Source: an uncultured Flavihumibacter sp.
Lineage (GTDB): Bacteria; Bacteroidota; Bacteroidia; Chitinophagales; Chitinophagaceae
Length of the DNA: 64,000 nt
Assembly (NCBI GenBank): GCA_902168105.1
Contig: CABHOY010000041.1
Location: 62,001 to 126,000 of the forward strand
Direction: 5' to 3'
Shown: piece after piece, positions 29,194 to 37,069 of the stretch
Layout: each line of letters begins with the position of its first letter
How positions within the stretch are numbered: the stretch's first letter is position 1
Program-made: the position numbers and the translations under genes
Notes under the pieces: model-generated
Seen by the model: the letters and a program-made list of their open reading frames with translations, nothing else
The model's database searches: none
What the model was told of the DNA's origin: nothing

Positions 29194-29775
29194 TCAGGAG
29201 GTAGTAAGTATGAACAGGAGTAATAATAATTCGGAGTACCTGGACAGGAACTGGCGAAGGAACCGCAGTGTTTCTACCTGCACATTTTTGACCCTGCTTT
29301 TGGACAATTGTAACTGGCTGGCAATAGTGGCGTGGTCCAGTCCCTCCTGCCGGCTTAAGCGGAAAATGGTACGCTGTTGCTCTGTTAGCCGCGACAGGGC
29401 GGTATTGATCAGTTGCTGGCTTTCCCGGGCGTCCAGTTGCAGATCCAGCGCATCTGCCACATTGGAGATATTCGCCCATACATGATCTACCAGCTTTTGC
29501 TGTTGCGCGATCTTCCGGAGATGGTCCAGGGTCTTATTTCTGGCAATGATAAAGATATAGCTGCCGGGGTGTACGATGGGCGGTAACTGGTCCCGGTTGG
29601 TCCAGAGTTTCAGAAAGGTTTCCTGTAAAATATCTTCGGCATCGACGGCAGAATGAGTGAGATGGAACACGAAAGCAGCTACCTGCCTGCTATGCCGGTT
29701 ATATAGCTCCCTAAAGGCGCTTTCATCGCCTTTTTTCATTCGCTGTAACAGGTCGGTATCGGTATCTGGCTGCAT
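29194..29775 (-). CDS. ECF RNA polymerase sigma factor (FecI/RpoE-like)
   Basis: A 193-aa sigma-70 family factor. Region 2: 'LQRMKKGDESAFRELYNRHSRQVAAFVFHLTHSAVDAEDILQETFLKLW' (about 9-57), with 'GSYIFIIARNKTLDHLRK' (about 66-84). Region 4: 'ALSRLTEQQRTIFRLSRQEGLDHATIASQLQLSKSRVKNVQVETLRFLR' (about 125-175), the -35 binding helix-turn-helix. The gene is 56 bp upstream of FecR on the same strand and is the presumed activator of the SusCD locus that follows. Confidence 0.94.
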   Translation of the reverse strand: MQPDTDTDLLQRMKKGDESAFRELYNRHSRQVAAFVFHLTHSAVDAEDILQETFLKLWTNRDQLPPIVHPGSYIFIIARNKTLDHLRKIAQQQKLVDHVWANISNVADALDLQLDARESQQLINTALSRLTEQQRTIFRLSRQEGLDHATIASQLQLSKSRVKNVQVETLRFLRQFLSRYSELLLLLFILTTS

Positions 29776-30111
29776 GCGTAAACCCGCTGTTTCCTTTAGC
29801 TGCTTAAAATGTTCTCAAGCTAAAAATACAAAAAAACTGTACTTGATCCCGCCCAATATTGCATGCCGATTAATTATTATGTAAAGGGTCCTATCTCTAT
29901 GCGTGTTGGTGGTATATTATTACGATAAAAATAAAAGCCGCCCCAAACTTAATTGAGACGACTTTCTTATTGGACTTTAATCAACCCCGAGTTTGAAGTG
30001 AACAGACCGGAACCGCTGCTACAGGGTTGTTGTTCATCACCCCTTATTATTGCCGCAAAATGAAAAGCAACGATTCCGGTACAGATTGTTCACTGTTATA
30101 TTAATCAATCA
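29776..30111. other. Intergenic region, no gene seen apart from a terminator
   Basis: 336 bp between the sigma factor start and the 3' end of the thioredoxin-fold gene. Apart from the terminator at 29934-29965 I see only an AT-rich upstream region of the sigma gene, with no open frame of note. Confidence 0.6.
29934..29965 (-). terminator. Rho-independent terminator (minus strand)
   Basis: In the minus-strand RNA, AAAGUCGUCUC pairs with GGGGCGGCUUU over 11 bp with three G-U pairs, and is followed by UUAUUUUUAUC. It ends transcription of the thioredoxin-fold gene about 150 bp upstream. Confidence 0.65.
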
Positions 30112-31248
30112 CTACTTCCCCATCAAACTATTCAGCTTATCTTCAAGCTGTTTACCTTTCAGGTTCCTGGCGATGATCTTTCCTGTTTCATCTATCAGCA
30201 CATTCTGAGGCACCGCAGAGATCCTGTACAACTGAGCTATCTCGTTCCTCATGAATTTCATGTCAGATACATTATAGCCAGTGAGTTTATCTTCAGTGAT
30301 AGCCTTGTTCCAATATTCCCTGCGCGCTTCAAGACCTACGTTTATCACCGCTAGTTTTTTATTGTCGTAAGCTTTTACGATCTGTTTCAATTCCTGGTTC
30401 TCGATCCTTGAAGCGGAGTTCCAGCTACCCCAGAAATTCAGTAATACATACTTTCCTTTGAAAGAAGAGAGCACTACCTTGTTACCATCCTGGTCCTTCT
30501 GGGAGAAATCAGGCGCTTCGGTACCTACGGCTGCCTGTTTCGATTCAGTCAATTTCTTCTGAAATGCTTTTCCCTGTACTGTTTTCTTTGTTTTCTCACT
30601 TAATATCTTGTACAAAGGCTCTACGTCAACATAGTTAATGAAAGCCCCTGCATATTCGTCAAGGATGTCTATACAGATATACATTTCCGGATACGTCTGA
30701 ATGAATTGCTTCATCTTATCTTTTCTCTCATCCATAGCAGCACGGAAGCGTTCCATATACTCCCTTTTTGCCGTAAGTCCCTGTGTCGTTACGTCAGAGA
30801 ACATTGTATTGGAAGATTCTTTGGTCAATGCCTCGATCTTCGCATTTACATCGGCCATGTACTTCAGATATCCGGCGTAATCGTCCTGTGATTTACAACC
30901 GTTCGCTTCAAAGTTTGCGATATCTTCATCGGAAGTCAGCCACATGCTGGCACCGGGTTCAACATAAATATGTGCAACATTTCTGCTGGTGAAAAAATTC
31001 ACTGGTTCACCGTTCTTGCTAACCATCAATAGTGCATTCACCGGATAGGGTGCTTCCTGCACGATCTTGAAAGTACCATTTTCTATATCTGCTGAGTCAT
31101 ATACCATATCACCATCTACGGAGTAGCCTATATAAACTTTCGCCGGAGCTGGCAGTTTCCCGAGTTGCCCTCTGATATAGAAGGTTGTTTGCGCAAACAT
31201 TGGCAGAGACATCAAACACGCCGCGAGAAACATCAAAATTCTGTTCAT
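30112..31248 (-). CDS. Periplasmic thioredoxin-fold protein (DUF4369 + TlpA/AhpC-like) lacking the CxxC cysteines
   Basis: A 378-aa exported protein. Signal 'MNRILMFLAACLMSLPMFAQ'. An N-terminal DUF4369-like beta domain (about 22-115, 'TFYIRGQLGKLPAPAKVYIGYSVDGDMVYDSADIENGTF') leads through a helical linker to a thioredoxin fold (about 240-378): 'VGTEAPDFSQKDQDGNKVVLSSFKGKYVLLNFWGSWNSASRIENQELKQ' and the cis-Pro loop 'ISAVPQNVLID'. In TlpA-type proteins the site reads W-C-x-x-C; here it reads W-N-S-A-S, so both redox cysteines are missing. A disulphide oxidoreductase role is therefore unlikely; a binding or chaperone role is possible. It is transcribed alone, divergent from the gene at 31697. 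Confidence 0.88.
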   Translation of the reverse strand: MNRILMFLAACLMSLPMFAQTTFYIRGQLGKLPAPAKVYIGYSVDGDMVYDSADIENGTFKIVQEAPYPVNALLMVSKNGEPVNFFTSRNVAHIYVEPGASMWLTSDEDIANFEANGCKSQDDYAGYLKYMADVNAKIEALTKESSNTMFSDVTTQGLTAKREYMERFRAAMDERKDKMKQFIQTYPEMYICIDILDEYAGAFINYVDVEPLYKILSEKTKKTVQGKAFQKKLTESKQAAVGTEAPDFSQKDQDGNKVVLSSFKGKYVLLNFWGSWNSASRIENQELKQIVKAYDNKKLAVINVGLEARREYWNKAITEDKLTGYNVSDMKFMRNEIAQLYRISAVPQNVLIDETGKIIARNLKGKQLEDKLNSLMGK

Positions 31249-31696
31249 CTGTTATATCCTTTATAAAATGCTATATGAAATGTTGGAGATAATCAAAAAG
31301 ACAAATGCGCATTATCAATTAAATTATTCGTTTCTTATATGACAACATTTATTACCCGATAGGCGTACAAGCTTTAAAGAAATTTTTAAAGTATTTATTC
31401 TCGTCGCTGTGAATTGGGATTCCGGGACAGCGTAAAATTTATGGCCTGTATACAGCATAAGTGCTTTTGTGTCTGCCATTTAAAACGTTAACAGGCATAA
31501 AAATGCTTGCTGGAGCAACAGTCAGGGCTTTTTCACATATACTCCTGATTATCAGATACTAAATAAAAAAAACTCCGTATTTGCGTCTCCGTGAAAAAAA
31601 ATTTTTTTCCCCATACGCAATAAAAAGTCAACATATATATAATAATTTGTTAAATTGTCTACCGGATTAAGAAAATTCTGTCAACAACTAAGGCCT
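31249..31696. other. AT-rich divergent intergenic region, nothing further identified
   Basis: About 450 bp between divergent genes at 31248 and 31697. It includes an A8-T7 tract near 31592-31608, and TATATATAATAATTTG near 31635-31650 which may contain a promoter for the plus-strand gene, but no consensus element is complete. I see no ORF or RNA gene. Confidence 0.5.
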
Positions 31697-32068
31697 ATGA
31701 ACAAGAGAGTACTCTACCTATTATTTTTTATTTTCGCTTGTACCTTTACTTCCACGTTTGGAAATCGTGTAGACACAAAAGTTGCTAAAGCAGCTTTTAC
31801 CGAGATCGGATATCAGAAAGACGCTGAGTATTATTATACGTTTTACATTGTCCTCTCTAAAGAACAGACGACGTCAATTGCATATATCCAGGTACAAAGC
31901 AATGCTACCGGCCAGGTACTGAAGCTGGAAAGCTTCAAAGGTGATGTGTCTTTCTGGAAAGGTACACAGTTCACTATAAAGGACGAGGCGAGTGTTTCTT
32001 TCTATGATGGAGATAAGCTGGTGTCGAAGAAACTGAAGGGTGTGATTGACGGTGGTATGAAGATGTAA
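31697..32068 (+). CDS. Small exported hypothetical protein
   Basis: A 123-aa protein I do not recognise. It has a signal peptide ('MNKRVLYLLFFIFACTFTSTFG') and a beta-rich mature part of about 100 aa ('YYYTFYIVLSKEQTTSIAYIQVQSNATGQVLKLESFKGDVSFWKGTQFTIKDEASVSFYDGDKL'), probably a single small beta-sandwich in the periplasm. I start at the ATG at 31697 because a signal peptide begins there; the frame is open 42 bp further to 31655. It is monocistronic, closed by a strong terminator 20 bp downstream. Confidence 0.72.
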   Translation: MNKRVLYLLFFIFACTFTSTFGNRVDTKVAKAAFTEIGYQKDAEYYYTFYIVLSKEQTTSIAYIQVQSNATGQVLKLESFKGDVSFWKGTQFTIKDEASVSFYDGDKLVSKKLKGVIDGGMKM

Positions 32069-32088
32069 AGTATTTAAGTCAAATAAAT

Positions 32089-32132
32089 AAAAGCGGAAAG
32101 CCGCCTCGTAAATGAGGCGGCTTTCCGCTTTT
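32089..32132. terminator. Very strong rho-independent terminator
   Basis: A 19-bp perfect stem (32089-32107 with 32114-32132) with a six-base loop. The stem runs AAAAGCGGAAAGCCGCCTC on the left arm, giving A-run and T-run on opposite ends, so it can work on both strands. It begins 20 bp after the stop at 32068. Confidence 0.88.
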
Positions 32133-32271
32133 AAGTATGAAACCGGATACTCTAAATGTATCGACACTACAAGTAATCCTGATATTCTGTTGATATATTT
32201 CCCGATAACGCCATTTAGTGGCTCGTTCCGGTTGATACATTCCCTATTGCGCAGGGTGTAGCAGACCTGCT

Positions 32272-32309
32272 GTAAAAAGGAAGAGGCCAGGTCTGTCTCT
32301 GACCCGGCC
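32272..32309 (-). terminator. Terminator after the metalloprotease gene
   Basis: On the minus strand GGCCGGGTC pairs with GACCTGGCC (9 bp, one G-U) around a seven-base loop, followed by TCTTCCTTTTT. It lies 32 bp after the protease stop codon. Confidence 0.7.
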
Positions 32310-32341
32310 CACTCTCCATTTATTAAAGAAACAACCAGTCT

Positions 32342-34858
32342 TTAATCTTTCGGATTTGTCGCATTTTTTATGCGGTATTGCAGGTCCAGCAGGTGTGCTT
32401 TGGTGAGCATATCTGTTGTATGCGTCAGCGCCTGTGTTATTTCACGCTGCAGGTTCAGCGCCTCAACACGTACTATTGATGATGCGTCTGTTTCTGTTGC
32501 GCCCGGGTCCCTGTTCACCAGAATGACCATTATAGCCCCCAGGTAGTTTTTCTGCAAATTGCGGCGATAACGGTCGATGACTACCGGGCCTCCCTGTCCC
32601 AATTCTTTCCAGACAGCCTGGTGAATGGTCCCGAGGTATTTGTCCAGCGGATATGCCTTATTACCATACAACTGCATGAGATCAAGTATGCGGTTCATAC
32701 GTTGAATATCGAGCAGGCTGTTCACCATTCTGGCCTGTACATCTTCCACAAAATTAGATACCACCGGTGTCTCAGCCAGCGGATTAGCGGATATGGGCGC
32801 ATTTACTTTATGCAGTACCGCAGTATCCAATAACCAGTACGGCGTATTGAAAACCTGGGCATTGAAAAAATCAAGTGCCTGTTGTTGTAATGTGGCGGAA
32901 GGGATGGACATTACCTCTCCCGGCTGCGCATCACTTTTCTTTGTTTCGTATACACCACCAACATTACGCAGCACATGTGTGAGATAACGCATGTACTGAT
33001 CTTTAATGGCTTGATACATTGTTGAAAGGCTTTCACGGGTGCCCTCAACCTCATAGGTCCATTCCGGCAGATGAGGCAAAATGCGTTGCAGGTTTTTTAT
33101 GCCGTATGTACCAGCCTTTATTGCATTGTCGCCCAGATCTTCTGTCTGACACCGGGGATCAAATTTCTGTGTTTCTCCATCGCCAAACCAAAGCCTTGGA
33201 TTTTCCGTTGTACGTTTAACTATCCACGACTGTGTGATCCTTTTATCCGCATCTACCGTTTGAGCGCGCGTAGACTTATACCCCCATTCTATTGCCCATT
33301 TATCGTATTCTCCGATATGCGGGAATAATAGCTGCTGCGGAATATGATCTTCCGGCTGTGCAACGTAGTTAAAACGTGCGTAGTCCATAATACTGGCAGT
33401 GTGTCCATGCGCTTTGAGGTAAGATATCTTACGCAGACTATCTACCGGTGTACGGCTGCTGCTACCAAAGTTATGCCGTAACCCTAAGGTATGACCCACT
33501 TCGTGGCTGGATACGAATCTGATCAGCTGCCCCATCAACTCATCATCAAATTTAGCTTTCCTGGCAGCAGGATCTACAGCGGCTGCCTGTACCATGTACC
33601 AGTCGTGCAGAATGGTCATAACGTTATGATACCAGCCGATATGCGTCTGTATGATCTCACCGCTGCGTGGGTCATGTACCTGCGGACCATAAGCATTTGC
33701 TACCTCAGAGGGGAAATAGTTTAACCAGGAATAACGAGCATCATCCATATGCATTGTAGTATCATTGGCAGGCCATTCCTTACCGATGATGGCATTCTTA
33801 AATCCTGCCTGTTCAAATGCCTCCTGCCAGTCGTTAATACCCTGTATCAGGAACGGGCGCCATTGTTTAGGCGTTGCCGGATCAATATAGATCGTGATAG
33901 GTTGTCTGGGTTCTACCAGTTCTCCCCTCTTCCATTTTTCAATATCTTCATCTTTAGGTTCCAGCTTCCATCTTAAGATAAACTGCCGCCTTTCCATCTT
34001 CTGCTGATCATCTCCGAATGAATTCACGTAGTCAGCAAAGTAACCAACCCTGGAATCAAATACACGTTGCTGCATAGGGGCTTTCGGCAACAGGATGAAC
34101 GAGGTATTGGTTTCGACGGTTACAGGCTCTCCGGGATACCCTCCCCTTTTTGAGTTCATATTCCTTGTGATACTGATCTCTACGTTAATAGGATAAGTAT
34201 GGATATATTCAACGTGCAGGTCCTTTACGGTTGTCAGGTTCAAGCCCTTACCCAATGATGATTTCTCATCAATCTCATTTACGAATGACTTCTCCTGCAG
34301 TAACTTCGTGGCGTCTATTACACAACTGGACGAATCTTTAGAATAAGCTTTAACAGGGAGGGAAACCATCACCGGATCCAAGCTCGAGGATGTTACCGCT
34401 TTGTAAATCGCATCAGCGCTATCCGCAATGTTGGCAATCTGTATATAGCGGATCTTTATGCTGGAATCGGCGCCTCTTTCAAACCGGATGGTAGACTCAC
34501 TCAACTCTTCTCCTGGATAAGCGTTATAGCCTGCCGGACCTTTAGACAAGCGGCCAATGACCATAATATCCCTTCCTAAAAGCGAATCAGGAATTTCAAA
34601 ATAAATACTGTCTCTATACTGATGGACTGTAAAAACGCCTCGCTGCGTATGAAAGTTTTTGTTGATAATTCTCTCGTACTTGCTTATTGGCGGAGGTGGC
34701 ACCTTACGTGCTGTATCTGGTTTAACAGTGTCCTTATGCTGTTTTGGCAAAAAATCACTCAATTTCAGTTGACCATAGGCCGGTTGTACTGCCAGACCAA
34801 GTACAATGACAAGGAAGAGCGGCAAAAAAGAAGTCTTTATATAATGCATGCGTTTCAT
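32342..34858 (-). CDS. Secreted zinc-dependent metalloprotease (DUF5117/DUF5118 type)
   Basis: An 838-aa exported peptidase. The ATG at 34858 gives a signal peptide 'MKRMHYIKTSFLPLFLVIVLGLAVQPAYGQ'; the frame is open to 34927 but that would overlap the upstream gene by 50 bp and precede the signal. The N-terminal half matches the DUF5118/DUF5117 arrangement ('KYERIINKNFHTQRGVFTVHQYRDSIYFEIPDSLLGRDIMVIGRLSKGPAGYNAYPGEE'), followed by a metzincin zinc site 'SSHEVGHTLGLRHNF' (HExxHxxGxxH, about residues 450-462) and 'SIMDYARFNY' (Met-turn). It is the last gene of a sigma/FecR/SusCD locus, so that locus probably handles proteins or peptides. An unknown lipoprotein precedes it by 19 bp. Confidence 0.93.
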   Translation of the reverse strand: MKRMHYIKTSFLPLFLVIVLGLAVQPAYGQLKLSDFLPKQHKDTVKPDTARKVPPPPISKYERIINKNFHTQRGVFTVHQYRDSIYFEIPDSLLGRDIMVIGRLSKGPAGYNAYPGEELSESTIRFERGADSSIKIRYIQIANIADSADAIYKAVTSSSLDPVMVSLPVKAYSKDSSSCVIDATKLLQEKSFVNEIDEKSSLGKGLNLTTVKDLHVEYIHTYPINVEISITRNMNSKRGGYPGEPVTVETNTSFILLPKAPMQQRVFDSRVGYFADYVNSFGDDQQKMERRQFILRWKLEPKDEDIEKWKRGELVEPRQPITIYIDPATPKQWRPFLIQGINDWQEAFEQAGFKNAIIGKEWPANDTTMHMDDARYSWLNYFPSEVANAYGPQVHDPRSGEIIQTHIGWYHNVMTILHDWYMVQAAAVDPAARKAKFDDELMGQLIRFVSSHEVGHTLGLRHNFGSSSRTPVDSLRKISYLKAHGHTASIMDYARFNYVAQPEDHIPQQLLFPHIGEYDKWAIEWGYKSTRAQTVDADKRITQSWIVKRTTENPRLWFGDGETQKFDPRCQTEDLGDNAIKAGTYGIKNLQRILPHLPEWTYEVEGTRESLSTMYQAIKDQYMRYLTHVLRNVGGVYETKKSDAQPGEVMSIPSATLQQQALDFFNAQVFNTPYWLLDTAVLHKVNAPISANPLAETPVVSNFVEDVQARMVNSLLDIQRMNRILDLMQLYGNKAYPLDKYLGTIHQAVWKELGQGGPVVIDRYRRNLQKNYLGAIMVILVNRDPGATETDASSIVRVEALNLQREITQALTHTTDMLTKAHLLDLQYRIKNATNPKD

Positions 34859-34877
34859 TTGTAAATATGATTGCGTG

Positions 34878-35486
34878 TTAAAACACAGGTCGGTCGGTCT
34901 GAAAACAATTCTCCTGTTGCTTGCCAAAGAAGGCAGCGCTGTTTCCTGACAAACGGGTTACACTGATAGCGGGATTGGTGTGCATCAACTGCATATAGTT
35001 ACCAGCCCTGCCGGCAGAATAACTATCCCATAGGAATACAACAGGTAAAGTGAATGAACCTTCCTTTTGCAGGAGAAAGTCTGCCCGCTGGGTATGCTGA
35101 CTACCGTGCGCACGCAGGTCTATCAATACCGGGTACTGCTGCTGTTGTACCCATCCTGTAAGCAAGGGCACTGCCAATGGCCGGTATGTGTTGATCAAAT
35201 TCATAATCAGTGAATCGTCCGTTGCATCGGGAAGAGATACTGCAAACAGAGTTGCTGTCCCGCCGCCGACCTGGAGATCAACATATCCTGTGGTGAAAGG
35301 AAGACCCGCAGTTGACTGCCGTTCGCTATAGGGGATATAGCTTTCCGGTCCCTGCAGGCTTGTCAGTTCAGGCATTTTTTTTCGCGGAGGAACAGATGGC
35401 CCTGAACTGCAACTCTGTTGGACAATCAGGACAAAAAGTATTAATGGAAGTAATGTTATACCTCCCGGATATTTTCTGTAAATCAT
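34878..35486 (-). CDS. Hypothetical lipoprotein of the second SusCD locus
   Basis: A 202-aa protein I do not recognise. The N-terminus is a lipoprotein signal ('LLPLILFVLIVQQSCSSG', Cys at about 26). The mature part is probably alpha/beta ('TATLFAVSLPDATDDSLIMNLINTYRPLAVPLLTGWVQQQQYPVLIDLRAHGSQ'), and ends in 'FQTDRPVF'. It lies between SusD (30 bp upstream) and the metalloprotease (19 bp downstream) on the same strand and is surely co-transcribed. Its position corresponds to accessory surface lipoproteins of nutrient-uptake loci. Confidence 0.75.
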   Translation of the reverse strand: MIYRKYPGGITLLPLILFVLIVQQSCSSGPSVPPRKKMPELTSLQGPESYIPYSERQSTAGLPFTTGYVDLQVGGGTATLFAVSLPDATDDSLIMNLINTYRPLAVPLLTGWVQQQQYPVLIDLRAHGSQHTQRADFLLQKEGSFTLPVVFLWDSYSAGRAGNYMQLMHTNPAISVTRLSGNSAAFFGKQQENCFQTDRPVF

Positions 35487-35516
35487 ATGTTTCTTTTGTG
35501 ATGTTGTTTTCTTCTA

Positions 35517-37049
35517 CTAATTATATCCGGGGTTTTGTGTCAACAGTGGATCATTGATAAGTTCTGTCCGCGGAAGAGGATATAACAACTGATAATCCTG
35601 CCAGGGTTGTTTTTCAGGAATAGCGTTCAATACTGTTTTAGCCATATCCGTCCGTTTAAGGTCCATCCAGCGATGTCCCCATTCCAGGAATAATTCTGTA
35701 CGGCGTTCATGTGCTATTGCAGTTAACAGGGTTTCTTTATCAGCAGCCTTTGTATCCGGCAGTCCAGCTCTGTTCCGTACAACATTCAATGAAGCCTGTG
35801 CATCTGCTACATTGCCTGACTGAGCTTTCGCTTCCGCACTGATCAGATATTGTTCTGCGAGCCTTAGCACCATGTAATAGCGGGGTGGCTTTCCTATATC
35901 GGTAAGCATCTCCGGATATTTGGAAGAAAAGTATATCGGATTGCTGAAATAAGGAGAGGTAGCAGGTGTAGGCACACTGTCTATCCATTGCGTCCGCCGT
36001 TTGTCCCCCGGCTCAAATGTTTTTGGCAGTTCAGCATCCATATAAAAGGCAGGAACAAAGCTGGTCACGCTCTGTTGAAACGTTGCCGAGTCAGTGAATA
36101 TCGGCCAGTACTCGGGTGGAAATCCACTCAGCTTTACAACCGGATTGAATCTGTATGCCTCCAATGTCCGGTTTTTCATTGGATCTGCAGTTGGATCCGG
36201 TTTGAATTGCAGGATAGCTTCTTTACTGGTTGCAAGAAACACTGTTGTCAGGTCAGCTGGCAAATTGTATTGACTGTTGGCTATTACAGCATCTGCCTGA
36301 ACAGCTGCATTTGCCCAGTCTTTCTGATACAGATAAACCCTTGCTAATAATGCCATGGCTGCATATTTGTTGGCCCGTACGCGCTCACCGCGCGCGAAAT
36401 TGTAATCCGGACTTAGTAGCTGCGAAGCATCTTTCAGATCGGCAACCATTTGCTGATATACCTGTGCCTGAGGCGTTCTTGGGAGGGTAGCATTGATCCG
36501 GTAATCGGAAGTGACTACAAGGGGTACGTCACCATAAGTATTAGTCAGGTAGAAATAAGCAAATGCTCTTATGAATTTAGCTTCACCAGTTAACTGATGG
36601 CGCGTGGTATCGTCGAGGAATTCACTTTCCGAAGCCGCTATACCTTCGATAATACTGTTAGCGCTATAGATAGCTTTGTAAGCAGTTCTCCAGATGCCAT
36701 TATCGCAGAAAGAGTTATCCATCAGCACAGTGTTGCTGAAGAACGGATAGTGCGTCAGGTCGTTCGTTCCCAATGCACAAACCAGTTCACCTCCGGACAG
36801 ACCGGCATTTATCGTGAGGCCGCCATTTGTAAACAATTCAGCATCATTTGCATTGATGAGTTGCGTATAGATACCTGCCATCGCCGATTCTGCCAGGTCA
36901 TTGCTACTAAAGGTTTGTCCGGTAGTAATTGTCGTAGTGGGTGGTGCAATTTCTATCAGCTTTGAGCACCCGGAAACGGTGGCAATAAATATTCCAAAAG
37001 CTGCCAGCAGGCTGATTTTTCCCCGGATCGTTTTATTGAAATGTCTCAT
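35517..37049 (-). CDS. SusD/RagB family outer-membrane lipoprotein
   Basis: A 510-aa SusD homologue. Lipoprotein signal 'ISLLAAFGIFIATVSGCSKL' (Cys at about 28). Motifs: 'GEAKFIRAFAYFYLTNTYGDVPLV' (about 155-178), 'YAAMALLARVYLYQKDWANAAVQADAVI' (TPR, about 228-255), 'MVLRLAEQYLISAEAKAQSGNVADAQASLNVVRNRAGL' (about 395-432), 'IAHERRTELFLEWGHRWMDLKRT' (about 445) and 'YPLPRTEL'. It partners the SusC ending 20 bp upstream on the same strand. Confidence 0.95.
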   Translation of the reverse strand: MRHFNKTIRGKISLLAAFGIFIATVSGCSKLIEIAPPTTTITTGQTFSSNDLAESAMAGIYTQLINANDAELFTNGGLTINAGLSGGELVCALGTNDLTHYPFFSNTVLMDNSFCDNGIWRTAYKAIYSANSIIEGIAASESEFLDDTTRHQLTGEAKFIRAFAYFYLTNTYGDVPLVVTSDYRINATLPRTPQAQVYQQMVADLKDASQLLSPDYNFARGERVRANKYAAMALLARVYLYQKDWANAAVQADAVIANSQYNLPADLTTVFLATSKEAILQFKPDPTADPMKNRTLEAYRFNPVVKLSGFPPEYWPIFTDSATFQQSVTSFVPAFYMDAELPKTFEPGDKRRTQWIDSVPTPATSPYFSNPIYFSSKYPEMLTDIGKPPRYYMVLRLAEQYLISAEAKAQSGNVADAQASLNVVRNRAGLPDTKAADKETLLTAIAHERRTELFLEWGHRWMDLKRTDMAKTVLNAIPEKQPWQDYQLLYPLPRTELINDPLLTQNPGYN

Positions 37050-37069
37050 TATTTTACAGCATTTATTCC

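Noticed and set aside
29138..29479. N-terminal extension of the FecR protein by 114 residues
   Set aside because: The extra frame runs inside the sigma-factor gene on the same strand and reads as a Pro/Arg/Gly-rich shadow; the ATG at 29137 begins a normal FecR.
34859..34927. Longer start of the metalloprotease
   Set aside because: It would overlap the preceding lipoprotein gene by 50 bp and place 23 residues before the signal peptide.
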